Shown here: piece by piece, positions 17,532 through 28,627 of the stretch
How the letters are laid out: each line of letters opens with the position of its first letter
Position numbering within the stretch: the stretch's first letter is position 1
From: Gammaproteobacteria bacterium
GTDB taxonomy: Bacteria > Pseudomonadota > Gammaproteobacteria > Thiohalomonadales > Thiohalomonadaceae
Length of the DNA stretch: 58,976 nucleotides
Assembly (NCBI GenBank): GCA_026196575.1
Contig: JAPHSX010000039.1
Coordinates: 1-58,976 of the forward strand
Direction: 5' to 3'
The notes under the pieces: model-generated
Seen by the model: the letters and a program-made list of their open reading frames with translations, nothing else
Databases searched by the model: none
What the model was told of the DNA's origin: nothing
Position numbers and translations under genes: made by a program

Positions 17532-18485
17532 TCAGATGGCGAAGGCATCCATCGCCTTGTTGATGGCGACGATCTTCTCTTCGTCACTCTTGCCGAGATC
17601 CCGGGCCGAAATATCTTCGTAGACCACGGCATCCGGGTCGTGATAGAGCAGCCCCAGCGGTATGCGCTGCTCATCGCGGGCAAACTTCATCGCCCCCAGC
17701 CAGTCACGTGGGTCGTGCCGCTCCACATCGGAGAAGACGCGCTTTACCGCCTCGTCGAGCAGGATGCCGTTCTCGTGCTCCAGCAGCACGAACTTGTCGG
17801 GGTGCTCCTGCAGCGGTTTGCAGAACTCGTTGGAGAAGACCGGGCAACGCTGCAGGATGCGCACGAAGCTGGTGCCGCGGTGGGCATGGGCCGCCTTGAT
17901 GGTCTGGTAGAGCAGCGGCGGGTTCCAGTCGACCACCTGCGCCACGAAGGAGGCGTTGCTGATCCCCAGGGTGATGGTCAGCGGATTGAGGGCTGGCAGC
18001 GGCGCCCCCCGAGGGTGGGTGTTGGTCTTCATTCCGGTGGGGCTGGTGGGGGAGGTCTGCTTCTTGGTCAGGCCGTAGATGGCGTTATCGAATACCAGCA
18101 CCACCATGTCCATGTTGAGGCGTACAGAGTGGATCCACGGGCCGGCGCCGATGGAGAAGCAGTCACCGTCGCCGGTGGCAACCCAGACATCAAGGTCAGG
18201 ACGGTGCGCCTTGACGCCGTTGGCCAGCGGCAGGGCGCGACCGTGCAGGCCGTGCAGGCCGTAGGTGCCCATGTAGTGGGGCAGGCGGCTGGAGCAGCCG
18301 ATGCCGGAGACGGCGACACTCTTCTCGGGCGGCAGCTGGGCGTCACGCAGCACGCGGTGCACGGTGTTGAGCACCGCAAAGTCGCCGCAACCGGGGCACC
18401 AGCGCGCCTCGCCTCCGGAGTAGTCGCCGAGGGTGAAGTAGCGCTCGAAGACATCGAGTGACCAGTCAGCCTTAATACCAAACAT
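17532..18485 (-). CDS. korB: 2-oxoacid (2-oxoglutarate) : ferredoxin oxidoreductase beta subunit
   Basis: 317 residues, the TPP-binding subunit that decarboxylates (or carboxylates) the 2-oxoacid with ferredoxin and CoA. The proximal 4Fe-4S ligands are CPGCG (C30, C33) and C64 in GIGCSSRLPHY. The TPP/Mg motif is GDGDCFSIG (105-113) with N134-AIYGLTKKQTSPTSP. The HGLHGRALPLANGVK segment is typical of the KorB group. It starts 11 nt downstream of korA and is clearly co-transcribed. KOR is the defining ferredoxin-dependent step of the reductive TCA cycle but also runs oxidatively; direction cannot be read from the sequence. Substrate assignment to 2-oxoglutarate over another 2-oxoacid rests on overall resemblance and on the mdh/fumarase context. 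Confidence 0.93.
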   Translation of the reverse strand: MFGIKADWSLDVFERYFTLGDYSGGEARWCPGCGDFAVLNTVHRVLRDAQLPPEKSVAVSGIGCSSRLPHYMGTYGLHGLHGRALPLANGVKAHRPDLDVWVATGDGDCFSIGAGPWIHSVRLNMDMVVLVFDNAIYGLTKKQTSPTSPTGMKTNTHPRGAPLPALNPLTITLGISNASFVAQVVDWNPPLLYQTIKAAHAHRGTSFVRILQRCPVFSNEFCKPLQEHPDKFVLLEHENGILLDEAVKRVFSDVERHDPRDWLGAMKFARDEQRIPLGLLYHDPDAVVYEDISARDLGKSDEEKIVAINKAMDAFAI

Positions 18486-18496
18486 CGTGATACTCC

Positions 18497-20368
<1,872 letters not shown>

Positions 20369-20478
20369 CTGCTTTCCTATGACACGGCTCTCACGGACAC
20401 GAATTCGAATGCGGCGGTTATTCTACCGCCCCGGCGCCGTGGCGCCTACAGGCTATGAATGAAACAACGCGCAAAGGG

Positions 20479-20507
20479 TTGACTTTATAAGGGACTATTG
20501 TGATAAA
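20479..20507 (+). promoter_or_regulatory. Candidate sigma-70 promoter for the LysR gene
   Basis: TTGACT at 20479-20484 and GATAAA at 20502-20507 are separated by 17 nt, close to the sigma-70 consensus. They lie about 75 nt upstream of the LysR start. The -10 element falls inside the dyad at 20502-20522, consistent with autorepression. Confidence 0.45.
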
Positions 20508-20522
20508 TAACACTTAATTATC
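20502..20522. promoter_or_regulatory. Near-palindromic LysR-type operator candidate
   Basis: A 21-bp AT-rich near-palindrome: GATAA at the left pairs with TTATC at the right, and TAA pairs with TTA inside. It contains two overlapping T-N11-A motifs, the LysR-family signature. It sits in the kor-lysR divergent gap, 134 nt from korA and 62 nt from the LysR start. Assignment is by pattern only. Confidence 0.5.
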
Positions 20523-20583
20523 TTTATGTTTGGTATTTACATATGTATATGATTCTTTGTATTACCCCAGGCAGGGTGGCGCC

Positions 20584-21507
20584 ATGATTCACGCCACCCT
20601 GCAGCAACTGCGCCTGTTCGAGGCGGTGGCCCGTCACAGCAGCTTTACCCGCGCCGCCGAGGAGATCCACCTCTCGCAGCCTGCCGTCTCCATCCAGGTA
20701 AAACGGCTGGAGGAGAACGTGGGGCTGGCGCTCTTTGAACAGGTGGGCAAACGCCTCTCCCTCACCGAGGCGGGGCGCGAGCTCTACGCCGCCAGCAAGG
20801 ATGTGCTGGGGCGCCTGGTCGAGCTGGAGGGGGCGATCGATGCGCTACGCGGCGAGATGGCCGGCACCCTGAGGGTCACGGCGGTGACCTCCGCCAAATA
20901 CTTTCTACCGCACCTGCTCGGCGCCTTTATCCGCCGCTATCCGGGGGTGGAACCCCGGCTCAAGGTGGCCAATCGGGCCCATCTGCTGGAGCGGATCGCC
21001 GACAACGAGGATGACCTCTATGTAATGGGGCAGGTGCCCGCCAATAGCGACGTGCAGGAGGCCCCCTTTCTGGAGAACATCATCGCCATCGTCGCCAGCC
21101 CCAACCACCCGCTGGCGCGCCGACGCAAGGTGACCCTGGCGCAACTGACCGAGGAGCGTTTTCTGGTGCGCGAGTCGGGGTCGGGTAATCGCAAGGTGGT
21201 GGAGGAGTACTTTGCCGAACAGGGGGTACGCATCCACCCCTACATGGAGCTGGGCAGCGCCGAGGCGATCAAGCAGGGGGTGATGGCGGGGCTGGGGATC
21301 TCCGCCCTGTCGCTGCACAACCTGCGCCTGGAGATCGCCGCCGGACAGATCGTGGTGCTCAAGGTGGAGGGGTTTCCGCTGCGCCGGCAGTGGAACGTGG
21401 TCTACCGCAAGGGGAAGCGGCTCTCACCGGCGGCGCTCGGCTTTATTGAATTCCTGCGCAGTGAGGGGCAGCAGCTGGTCAACGAGGCGATGCCGGTGAA
21501 GGTTTGA
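20584..21507 (+). CDS. LysR-family transcriptional regulator, CbbR-like
   Basis: The ATG at 20584 gives 307 residues with GGTGG upstream; the longer reading from 20530 runs through the promoter. The N-terminal winged helix (residues 4-63) has LRLFEAVARHSSFTRAAEEI and LSQPAVSIQVKRLEE, standard for the LysR group and close to CbbR. The effector domain spans about 88-300. Its divergent position next to korA suggests that it controls the kor-rnf-mdh run and responds to a metabolite of carbon fixation. CbbR-type proteins usually sit beside Calvin-cycle genes, and none are in this window. Specific assignment as the regulator of kor is inference from layout and the dyad. Confidence 0.87.
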   Translation: MIHATLQQLRLFEAVARHSSFTRAAEEIHLSQPAVSIQVKRLEENVGLALFEQVGKRLSLTEAGRELYAASKDVLGRLVELEGAIDALRGEMAGTLRVTAVTSAKYFLPHLLGAFIRRYPGVEPRLKVANRAHLLERIADNEDDLYVMGQVPANSDVQEAPFLENIIAIVASPNHPLARRRKVTLAQLTEERFLVRESGSGNRKVVEEYFAEQGVRIHPYMELGSAEAIKQGVMAGLGISALSLHNLRLEIAAGQIVVLKVEGFPLRRQWNVVYRKGKRLSPAALGFIEFLRSEGQQLVNEAMPVKV

Positions 21508-21528
21508 GGTGACCCGAGTGGTGGGCGC

Positions 21529-22530
21529 TCACTCAATTTCCAGCACCAGTTTGCCTTGCATGCCGCCCTGTTCGATACGCCGGTGCGCCTCGGCGGCCTG
21601 TGCCAGGGGGAGGGTGGCGGCAAGGTGAATCTGCAGCTGGCCTGCATCGAGCAGCGCGGCGCAGTGTGTCAGGATTTCGGCCTGCTGGCGCTCGGCCTCG
21701 GCCCAGCCGAGGTACATCGGTGAGAGCATCAGCTCCAGGCTGGTGGTGAGGTTGCGCAGGCGCGCCACCTTCCAGTTGGTGGTGGCCTCGGGCTGCAGCA
21801 GGGTGACCAGATGGCCGTAGGGGCGGGTGGCGGCAAAGCTCTGCTCGAAGATGGCCCCGCCGACGGTGTCGAACACCACATCGACGCCAGTCCCATCGCC
21901 GCTCCACCTCAGCGCCGCCTCGACGAACGATTCGTCGCGGTAGTTGACGACTACATCGGCTCCCAAGGCCTTGACGAAGGCGGCCTTCTCCTCGCTGCCG
22001 ACGGTGGTGAGCACCTCGCAGCCCGCCAGTTTTGCCAGTTGGATGGCTACATGGCCCACGCCACCGGCCCCGGCGTGAATCAATACCTTCTCTCCAGCCT
22101 TGATGGCGGCGCGCCCGTGCAGTGCCTCCCAGGCGGTGATCAGCACCAGCGGTGCGGCGGCGGCGTGGGCAAAGTCGAGGGCGGCGGGCTTACGCGCGAT
22201 GTAACGGGCATCCACCACCGCATACTCGGCGTAGTTGCCCTGCGGTCCGCCGATGCCGCCACGGCAGAAGTAGACCTCGTCGCCGGGGGTAAAGGCGGTC
22301 ACCTCCGGGCCCACGCTCTCGATAACGCCGGCGCCGTCGCACCCCAGTACCGTTGGCATTAACTGCGGATAGTAGCTGCCGCGGGCACGGAGTTTGGTGT
22401 CGATGGGGTTGACGCCAGCCGCCTTGAGACGCACCCGCACCTGGTGGCCGTGTTCGATTTGCGGCAGCGCGATCTCGGCCAGTTGCAATACCTCTGGCCC
22501 GCCACACGTCTTCATCACTATCGCCTTCAT
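21529..22530 (-). CDS. Zinc-independent MDR-family quinone oxidoreductase / alcohol dehydrogenase-like
   Basis: 333 residues with the MDR fold: an N-terminal GroES-like domain (1-125) and a Rossmann domain with AGAGGVGHVAIQLAKLAGC near 153-171. The segment VNPIDTKLRARGSYYPQ and the lack of the zinc-binding Cys-His pattern place it in the quinone oxidoreductase (NADPH) group. Substrate is unknown. It converges with the LysR gene (21 nt apart) and is divergent from the CYTH gene. No operon partner is evident, so its role is likely general detoxification of reactive carbonyls or quinones. Confidence 0.85.
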   Translation of the reverse strand: MKAIVMKTCGGPEVLQLAEIALPQIEHGHQVRVRLKAAGVNPIDTKLRARGSYYPQLMPTVLGCDGAGVIESVGPEVTAFTPGDEVYFCRGGIGGPQGNYAEYAVVDARYIARKPAALDFAHAAAAPLVLITAWEALHGRAAIKAGEKVLIHAGAGGVGHVAIQLAKLAGCEVLTTVGSEEKAAFVKALGADVVVNYRDESFVEAALRWSGDGTGVDVVFDTVGGAIFEQSFAATRPYGHLVTLLQPEATTNWKVARLRNLTTSLELMLSPMYLGWAEAERQQAEILTHCAALLDAGQLQIHLAATLPLAQAAEAHRRIEQGGMQGKLVLEIE

Positions 22531-22631
22531 TGCCTGAAATCCCTGGTTTCTGCTGTTATTCGCTGCATCGGATTTTATAATTGTCGCCCATCCTGAGACA
22601 ATCAGCCTCTCTACGGTAACAGGGCGTCACC

Positions 22632-23108
22632 ATGGCAACGGAAATCGAGCGTAAATTCCTGCTCAGGAACGACAGCTGGCGCGACGGCGCCGATGCCGGC
22701 ACCCGCTTTCGCCAGGGTTACCTCATCGGTAGTGAACGGGCCTCGGTGCGGGTGCGCATCGAGGGGGCGCGCGCCAATCTCAATATCAAGAGCGCCACCC
22801 TGGGTATTCGGCGGCAGGAGTATGAGTACCCGATCCCGCTGGCCGATGCCGAGGCGCTGCTCGACACCCTGTGCGAGCAGCCGCAGATCGAGAAGACCCG
22901 CTACCACGTCCCCTTTGGCAACCATCTGTGGGAGGTGGATGTATTTGCCGGTGCCAATGCGGGGCTGGTGGTGGCCGAGGTGGAGCTGACGGATGAAGAG
23001 GAGGCCTTTGCCCTGCCGCCCTGGGCCGGGGAGGAGGTGTCACACGATACGCGCTACTACAATGTCTGCCTGGTCAAACACCCCTATAGTGAGTGGCGTT
23101 ATGAGTAA
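22632..23108 (+). CDS. CYTH-domain (triphosphate tunnel) protein
   Basis: 158 residues, a compact CYTH/TTM-fold protein. The signature ExExK motif is EIERKF at residues 4-9. Alternating charged residues along the barrel strands (RVRIEG, YEYPI, EKTRYHV, EVEL) fit the triphosphate-binding tunnel. Stand-alone bacterial members hydrolyse inorganic triphosphate or related compounds with Mg or Mn; adenylate cyclase members also exist. It overlaps the next gene by 8 nt, so translation is coupled to the L,D-transpeptidase. The biological substrate is not predictable from sequence. Confidence 0.9.
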   Translation: MATEIERKFLLRNDSWRDGADAGTRFRQGYLIGSERASVRVRIEGARANLNIKSATLGIRRQEYEYPIPLADAEALLDTLCEQPQIEKTRYHVPFGNHLWEVDVFAGANAGLVVAEVELTDEEEAFALPPWAGEEVSHDTRYYNVCLVKHPYSEWRYE

Positions 23109-23604
23109 GACATCGATCGTCGTTAATATCGCCACGCAGCAGTTGCGGCTCTATCAGGGCGGCGAGGTGGTGATGGAGGTGGCGGTCTCCACCGCCCGGA
23201 ACGGCTCCGGCGAGGTGAGTGGCAGCGAGTGTACACCGCGCGGACGGCACCGTATTCGGGCGAAGATCGGCGGCGGTTGTGCGGCCAATACCGTCTTTGT
23301 CGGGCGGCGGCCCACCGGCGAGCTCTTCTCCGAGGCGCTGCGCGCCGAGCAGCCGCAACGCGACTGGATTCTGACCCGTATCCTCTGGCTCTGCGGCATG
23401 GAGCCGGGGCGTAATCGCGGCGGCAATCGCGATACCATGCGCCGCTACATCTATATTCACGGCTGCCCCGACAGTGACCGGATGGGCAGCCCCAGCTCAC
23501 ACGGCTGCGTGAAGATGCGCAATCGCGATATCATTGAGCTATTTGACAGGGTCACGGTGGGCACATTGGTGACCATTCGGGATCGCGAGCCAACTGAGGA
23601 ATAA
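23101..23604 (+). CDS. L,D-transpeptidase family (YkuD) protein
   Basis: 167 residues from the ATG at 23101, which sits inside the end of the CYTH gene. The catalytic motif is HGC at 120-122 with SHGCVKMRNRD at 133-143, so C136 is the likely nucleophile. The YkuD domain spans almost the whole protein. No signal peptide is seen (SKTSIVVNIATQQLRLYQG at the N-terminus), unusual for an enzyme acting on periplasmic peptidoglycan. Export by another route, or a cytoplasmic role, is possible. It neighbours nagZ, which recycles cell-wall sugars. Confidence 0.88.
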   Translation: MSKTSIVVNIATQQLRLYQGGEVVMEVAVSTARNGSGEVSGSECTPRGRHRIRAKIGGGCAANTVFVGRRPTGELFSEALRAEQPQRDWILTRILWLCGMEPGRNRGGNRDTMRRYIYIHGCPDSDRMGSPSSHGCVKMRNRDIIELFDRVTVGTLVTIRDREPTEE

Positions 23605-23611
23605 CAAAACG

Positions 23612-24652
23612 ATGTCGCTGGGGCCGGTGATGCTGGACATCGAGGGGACAACCCTCGATGAGGCGGAGCGGGAGATGTTGCAACACCCGCTGGTGGGTGG
23701 CCTCATCCTCTTCTCGCGCAACTACGAAACCCCGGCGCAGCTCGCCGCCCTGATTGCCGAGTGCCATGCGCTGCGCTCGCCGCCGCTGCTGATCGCGGTG
23801 GATCATGAGGGGGGACGGGTGCAGCGTTTTCGCGAGGGCTTTACCCGCCTGCCGGCGATGCGCCGCTTTGGCGAGATCTATAACCGGGACAAACGCCGTG
23901 CCCGCCAGCTGGCCGAGCAGTGTGGCTGGGTGCTGGCCTCGGAGTTGCGTGCTGTGGGTGTCGACTTCAGTTTTGCCCCGGTGCTGGATCTCGACTACGG
24001 TGTGAGCGGGGTGATCGGCGATCGCGCCTTCCACCGCGATGCACAGGTGGTCGCCGAGTTGGCCAATGCCACCATGCAGGGGATGCAGCGGGCCGGGATG
24101 GCGGCCATTGGCAAACACTTCCCCGGCCATGGTGCGGTGGCGGCCGACTCGCATGCGGCGATCCCCCACGATGGGCGCCGCTACGAGGATATCTTTGCCG
24201 AGGATATCCTCCCCTACGAGCGCATGATGCGCAACGGCATGGCCGGGGTGATGCCAGCCCATGTGATCTACGACAGGGTCGATCCCCATCCCGCCGGTTT
24301 CTCCCCCTTCTGGCTCAAGCAGGTCCTGCGTGAGCGGCTCGGTTTTCAGGGGGTGATCTTCAGCGATGACCTCAACATGGAGGGGGCGAGTGTCGCCGGC
24401 GGCTATGTGGCGCGGGCCGAGGCGGCACTGCAGGCCGGTTGTGACATGGTACTGATCTGCAATAATCGCCAGGCGGCGTTGCAGATCCTTCACGGCCTTG
24501 AGCCGGATCACAATCCGGTGCGCCATGCCCGCCTGGCCCGCCTGCATGGGCGCCACCCGGTGACCTGGGAGGCGCTGCACCACGACAGCGCCTGGCGACA
24601 GGCGGTGAGCGCGATGCGCGAATTGAGTGGCGACACTCTGCCACTATTTTAG
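23612..24652 (+). CDS. nagZ: Beta-N-acetylhexosaminidase
   Basis: 346 residues of glycoside hydrolase family 3, cytoplasmic. It cleaves GlcNAc from anhydro-muropeptides in peptidoglycan recycling. The family signature KHFPGHG is at about 169-175 and is followed by DSH, the flexible loop carrying the catalytic His/Asp pair. The nucleophile Asp is in FSDDLNMEGA. No signal peptide. The start at 23612 is 8 nt from the preceding stop. Together with MTI phosphorylase downstream the grouping resembles that in pseudomonads, where nagZ and the phosphorylase are neighbours. Confidence 0.95.
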   Translation: MSLGPVMLDIEGTTLDEAEREMLQHPLVGGLILFSRNYETPAQLAALIAECHALRSPPLLIAVDHEGGRVQRFREGFTRLPAMRRFGEIYNRDKRRARQLAEQCGWVLASELRAVGVDFSFAPVLDLDYGVSGVIGDRAFHRDAQVVAELANATMQGMQRAGMAAIGKHFPGHGAVAADSHAAIPHDGRRYEDIFAEDILPYERMMRNGMAGVMPAHVIYDRVDPHPAGFSPFWLKQVLRERLGFQGVIFSDDLNMEGASVAGGYVARAEAALQAGCDMVLICNNRQAALQILHGLEPDHNPVRHARLARLHGRHPVTWEALHHDSAWRQAVSAMRELSGDTLPLF

Positions 24653-24662
24653 GGAGTACTGC

Positions 24663-25778
24663 ATGGACCTTGAGAAGATAGTCAACGACCTGCTGCAGGG
24701 TAACCCCACCTCCATCCTGGTGGTGCAGGTGTTTATTGTGGTGTTCGGCACCCTGCTGTTCGACTTGGTGCAAAAGCGGCTGGTGCGGCGCATGCAGGGG
24801 CGTATCGAGGCCACACGAATTCTGTGGGATGACGCCCTCTACTTTGCCCTTCTGCGTCCGCTCTCGGTGCTCATCTGGTTGCTGGGTCTCAGCTTTGCGG
24901 CGGAGATCGTCGGCAGGCAAACCGATGCCGTCATTTTTGAAATAGTGACCCCGGTGCGCCAGATAGGGGTGATTGCCACCGTTACCTGGTTCCTGTTTCG
25001 CTTTATTGAGGCGATGGAGCGCAATACAGTGCTCAAGGCTGAGCGCCAGGGCGAGACCATCGATCGCACCACCGTCGATGCCATCGGTAAACTGCTGCGC
25101 CTCTCGGTGCTTATTACCGCGATTCTGGTGGGAATGCAGGCGATGGGCTTCAGCATCTCGGGTATTCTCACCTTTGGCGGCGTCGGCGGTATCGCCGTCG
25201 GCTTTGCCGCCAAGGACCTGCTCGCCAACTTCTTCGGCGGGCTGATGATCTTTCTTGATCGCCCCTTCGCGGTGGGTGACTGGATCCGCTCTCCTGATCG
25301 CAATATCGAGGGGACGGTGGAGAAGATCGGCTGGCGTCTGACCTCCATCCGCACCTTTGACAAACGCCCGCTCTATGTCCCCAACTCCACCTTTGCCAGC
25401 ATCGCGGTGGAGAACCCCTCGCGTATGAGCCACCGGCGCATCCACGAGACCATCGGCATTCGCTACGCCGATGCCGCCAGGATGGGCCCAATCGTTGCGG
25501 CGGTAAAGGCCATGCTGCAGGAGCACCCGGAGATCGACTCTAGTCAGACGCTAATCGTCAATTTCAACGCCTTTGCCGCATCGTCACTGGACTTCTTTAT
25601 CTATACCTTCACCCGGACCACCAACTGGGTTCAATACCATGAGGTCAAGCAGGATGTGCTGCTCAAGGTGATGGCGATCATCGAACAGCATGGCGCCGAG
25701 GTGGCCTTTCCCACCTCCACCATTCACCTCGCCGGAGCGGTTCCGCCGTGCGAGCCTTCACTACAGGAACAGAGATAG
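24663..25778 (+). CDS. MscS-family mechanosensitive ion channel
   Basis: 371 residues; the start at 24663 follows GGGAG, and the upstream ATG at 24627 lies inside nagZ. Four hydrophobic segments (about 15-33, 55-80, 100-120, 145-165) precede the pore helix. The pore region has TFGGVGGIAVGFAAKDLLANFFGG, the Gly/Ala pattern of MscS TM3. The beta domain has DRPFAVGDWI and YVPNSTFASIAVENPSR. It releases solutes on hypo-osmotic shock. It ends in a one-base junction with hpt, indicating tight operon structure. Confidence 0.92.
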   Translation: MDLEKIVNDLLQGNPTSILVVQVFIVVFGTLLFDLVQKRLVRRMQGRIEATRILWDDALYFALLRPLSVLIWLLGLSFAAEIVGRQTDAVIFEIVTPVRQIGVIATVTWFLFRFIEAMERNTVLKAERQGETIDRTTVDAIGKLLRLSVLITAILVGMQAMGFSISGILTFGGVGGIAVGFAAKDLLANFFGGLMIFLDRPFAVGDWIRSPDRNIEGTVEKIGWRLTSIRTFDKRPLYVPNSTFASIAVENPSRMSHRRIHETIGIRYADAARMGPIVAAVKAMLQEHPEIDSSQTLIVNFNAFAASSLDFFIYTFTRTTNWVQYHEVKQDVLLKVMAIIEQHGAEVAFPTSTIHLAGAVPPCEPSLQEQR

Positions 25779-26327
25779 ATGGTCAGTCCGCAACAGGCAC
25801 AACAGGTGTATGACGAGGCGGAGTGCCTGTTTGAGCGCCGTGAAGTCGAGGCGGCCATTGCGCAGATGGCCAGCGAGATCACCTCACAACTGGCGGACAC
25901 CAATCCGCTGGTGCTGGCGGTGATGAGCGGGGCGCTGATACCGGCGGGCATTTTGTTGAGCCACCTCGATTTTCCGTTGCAGATCGACTACATCCATGCC
26001 AGCCGTTACCGCGGTGAGACCTCGGGTGGTGAGCTGCACTGGCGGGTGCGGCCGCGTTACGAATTGGCGGGGCGCACAGTGCTGATCATCGATGACATTC
26101 TTGATGAGGGGCTAACGCTGCAGGCGATCATCGAGAGCTGCCGGGAGCAGGGCGCCGCCGAGGTTTATAGCGCGGTGCTGGTGAAGAAACTGCACCAGCG
26201 CAACATCGGCATCGAGGCCGACTTTGTCGGGCTTGAGGTCGCGGATCGCTACCTCTTCGGTTATGGCATGGACTACAAAGAGTATCTGCGCAATGCCCCG
26301 GGCATCTTTGCGGTAAAAGAACACTAA
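25779..26327 (+). CDS. hpt: Hypoxanthine(-guanine) phosphoribosyltransferase
   Basis: 182 residues. It converts hypoxanthine (or guanine) and PRPP to the nucleotide. The PRPP-binding motif is VLIIDDILDEGLT near residues 104-116, and the KK...FVGLEV region fits the purine-binding end. It starts directly after the MscS stop codon. Paired with a methylthioinosine phosphorylase it gives a complete salvage route: methylthioinosine to hypoxanthine to IMP. Confidence 0.9.
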   Translation: MVSPQQAQQVYDEAECLFERREVEAAIAQMASEITSQLADTNPLVLAVMSGALIPAGILLSHLDFPLQIDYIHASRYRGETSGGELHWRVRPRYELAGRTVLIIDDILDEGLTLQAIIESCREQGAAEVYSAVLVKKLHQRNIGIEADFVGLEVADRYLFGYGMDYKEYLRNAPGIFAVKEH

Positions 26328-27089
<762 letters not shown>

Positions 27090-27093
27090 AAAG

Positions 27094-27939
27094 TCAGGAC
27101 GACGGGACGGCTGCCACCGGCTTTTGCGTTTCGGGCAATTGATAGGGGGTGACCTGGACAATAATGCCGAACAGTGGGTGGTCGATGTAGTGCACCTCGC
27201 CGCTGCGCATCAGACGGGACTGCTGCTGGCGGAAAAGCTGATAGTTGGGGGCGGCCTCTTGGCTGGTCATCTCTTCGCCGGTCATCTCTTCGCTGGGAGG
27301 CGTGGTGATGTCGTCAGCCATGGCCGGGGGCTGGCCATCTTGCGCCGTGTCGCTGTTCTCCGCGGATGGCGCCAGCGGTTCTTCGCTGATGGCAAACGGT
27401 TGCGTGGCCAGTGGTTCGCGCCATAACAGGTCACTCTCCAGATGGAGGTAGCGCGAGAGGATCAGGCGCAGCGTGCCATCGAATCGGGGGAGTTGCTCAT
27501 CTACGGCATCCCCCTTTGCCTCGCCCACTTTTGGCTCCTCCGTCATCCCCTCATAAATATGCACCGCCACCGCCTGCTCCGCAGCGAGCCCCGGTTGTAA
27601 CCACCCCAGATGGAGTTGCAGCTCTACATCGGTGGCGCTGTCAATACGCTGTGCGACCTGCCCCAGTTGCAACTGCTCCACCGCTAGCCGCGTGAAGGGT
27701 TGTGGCAGCGGCGAGACGGTCGCAGGGGTGAACAACTCCCGGCTCTGCGCCAGCTCTGGCAGGGTGTAGTCGGCCGGCCACAACTCCGACTCCCGGTACT
27801 CGGGGTTGTTCTGCGAAAAGAGGATGATCTCCACCTGATACCAGCGCTCCTCCGGTGCGGCCTGCAACAGGGCGGGAGGGAGCAGCAGTGCAAGGAGGGC
27901 GGGGTGGAGGAGGCGCCTGGCGCGTGCAAGTATCGGCAT
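27094..27939 (-). CDS. csiV: CsiV-family secreted protein
   Basis: 281 residues with an N-terminal signal peptide (about 1-28, cleaved after LLQA-A). The mature start WYQVEIILFSQN with RESELWP matches the CsiV family, periplasmic proteins reported to bind peptidoglycan. The middle is variable and includes a Glu/Ser/Pro-rich stretch (about 195-235). The C-terminus has HYIDHPLFGIIVQVTPY, a conserved feature. It converges with the phosphorylase gene (4-nt gap) and lies just downstream of the response regulator on the same strand. Confidence 0.82.
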   Translation of the reverse strand: MPILARARRLLHPALLALLLPPALLQAAPEERWYQVEIILFSQNNPEYRESELWPADYTLPELAQSRELFTPATVSPLPQPFTRLAVEQLQLGQVAQRIDSATDVELQLHLGWLQPGLAAEQAVAVHIYEGMTEEPKVGEAKGDAVDEQLPRFDGTLRLILSRYLHLESDLLWREPLATQPFAISEEPLAPSAENSDTAQDGQPPAMADDITTPPSEEMTGEEMTSQEAAPNYQLFRQQQSRLMRSGEVHYIDHPLFGIIVQVTPYQLPETQKPVAAVPSS

Positions 27940-27949
27940 GGTGGTCTGT

Positions 27950-28609
27950 TTAATCCAACAGTTCTTTGTGACAAAAATTGCGTTCGACCGCCATCACGGC
28001 GGCCTCGACCCGTGAGTGTACATCCAGCTTGCGCAGGATCGCCTTGACGTGCAGCTTGACGGTGCCATCGGAGATCCCGAGGTTGCGGGCGATGAGTTTA
28101 TTGCTCTGCCCCTCGGCCAGCAGGCAGAGGATCTCCACCTCGCGCGGCGTCAGCTCATCAAACGGTGAACTCTTCGGTTGCTGCTCCTCCATCGCCTCGC
28201 CCTGTACTACCCGCGCCAGCACCGGGGTCAGCTCCGGGGCGACCACGGTCTTGCCGGCCACGATCTCACGCAGCGCGGCCACCAGTTCACTCGGCTCCAT
28301 ATCCTTGAGCAGGTAACCGGAGGCGCCGCTACGCAGACTCTCCACCAGATCCTTCTCCTCGTTACTGGTTGTGAGCATGACGATGAACATCTTCAGCCCC
28401 ACGGTGCGCAGCCCGCTCAGCACCTCCAGACCGCTCATCTCGGGCATCCGCATGTCGAGCAGTACCACGTCTGGCAGCAGCTCGCGCGCCAGCAGGAAAC
28501 CCTCCCGGCCATTACCGGCGGTGGCGATCACCTCGATGCCGTGCCGCTCCAGCAGGGTCTCCAGACCGGAGCGGAAGAGGGTGTGATCGTCGACGAGAAG
28601 TACACGCAT
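27950..28609 (-). CDS. NarL/LuxR-family response regulator
   Basis: 219 residues: a receiver domain with D7, D8, phospho-acceptor D52 (LLDMRMPEMSG) and GYLLKD, followed by a LuxR-type helix-turn-helix (LTPREVEILCLLAEGQSNKL..., about 150-205). It is the cognate regulator of the kinase upstream (19-nt gap). In NarXL systems the pair responds to nitrate or nitrite; here the kinase lacks the sensor for that. DNA targets are unknown; the dsr cluster immediately upstream is one possibility. Confidence 0.93.
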   Translation of the reverse strand: MRVLLVDDHTLFRSGLETLLERHGIEVIATAGNGREGFLLARELLPDVVLLDMRMPEMSGLEVLSGLRTVGLKMFIVMLTTSNEEKDLVESLRSGASGYLLKDMEPSELVAALREIVAGKTVVAPELTPVLARVVQGEAMEEQQPKSSPFDELTPREVEILCLLAEGQSNKLIARNLGISDGTVKLHVKAILRKLDVHSRVEAAVMAVERNFCHKELLD

Positions 28610-28627
28610 GGTGGCTCTGCTGGGTTC

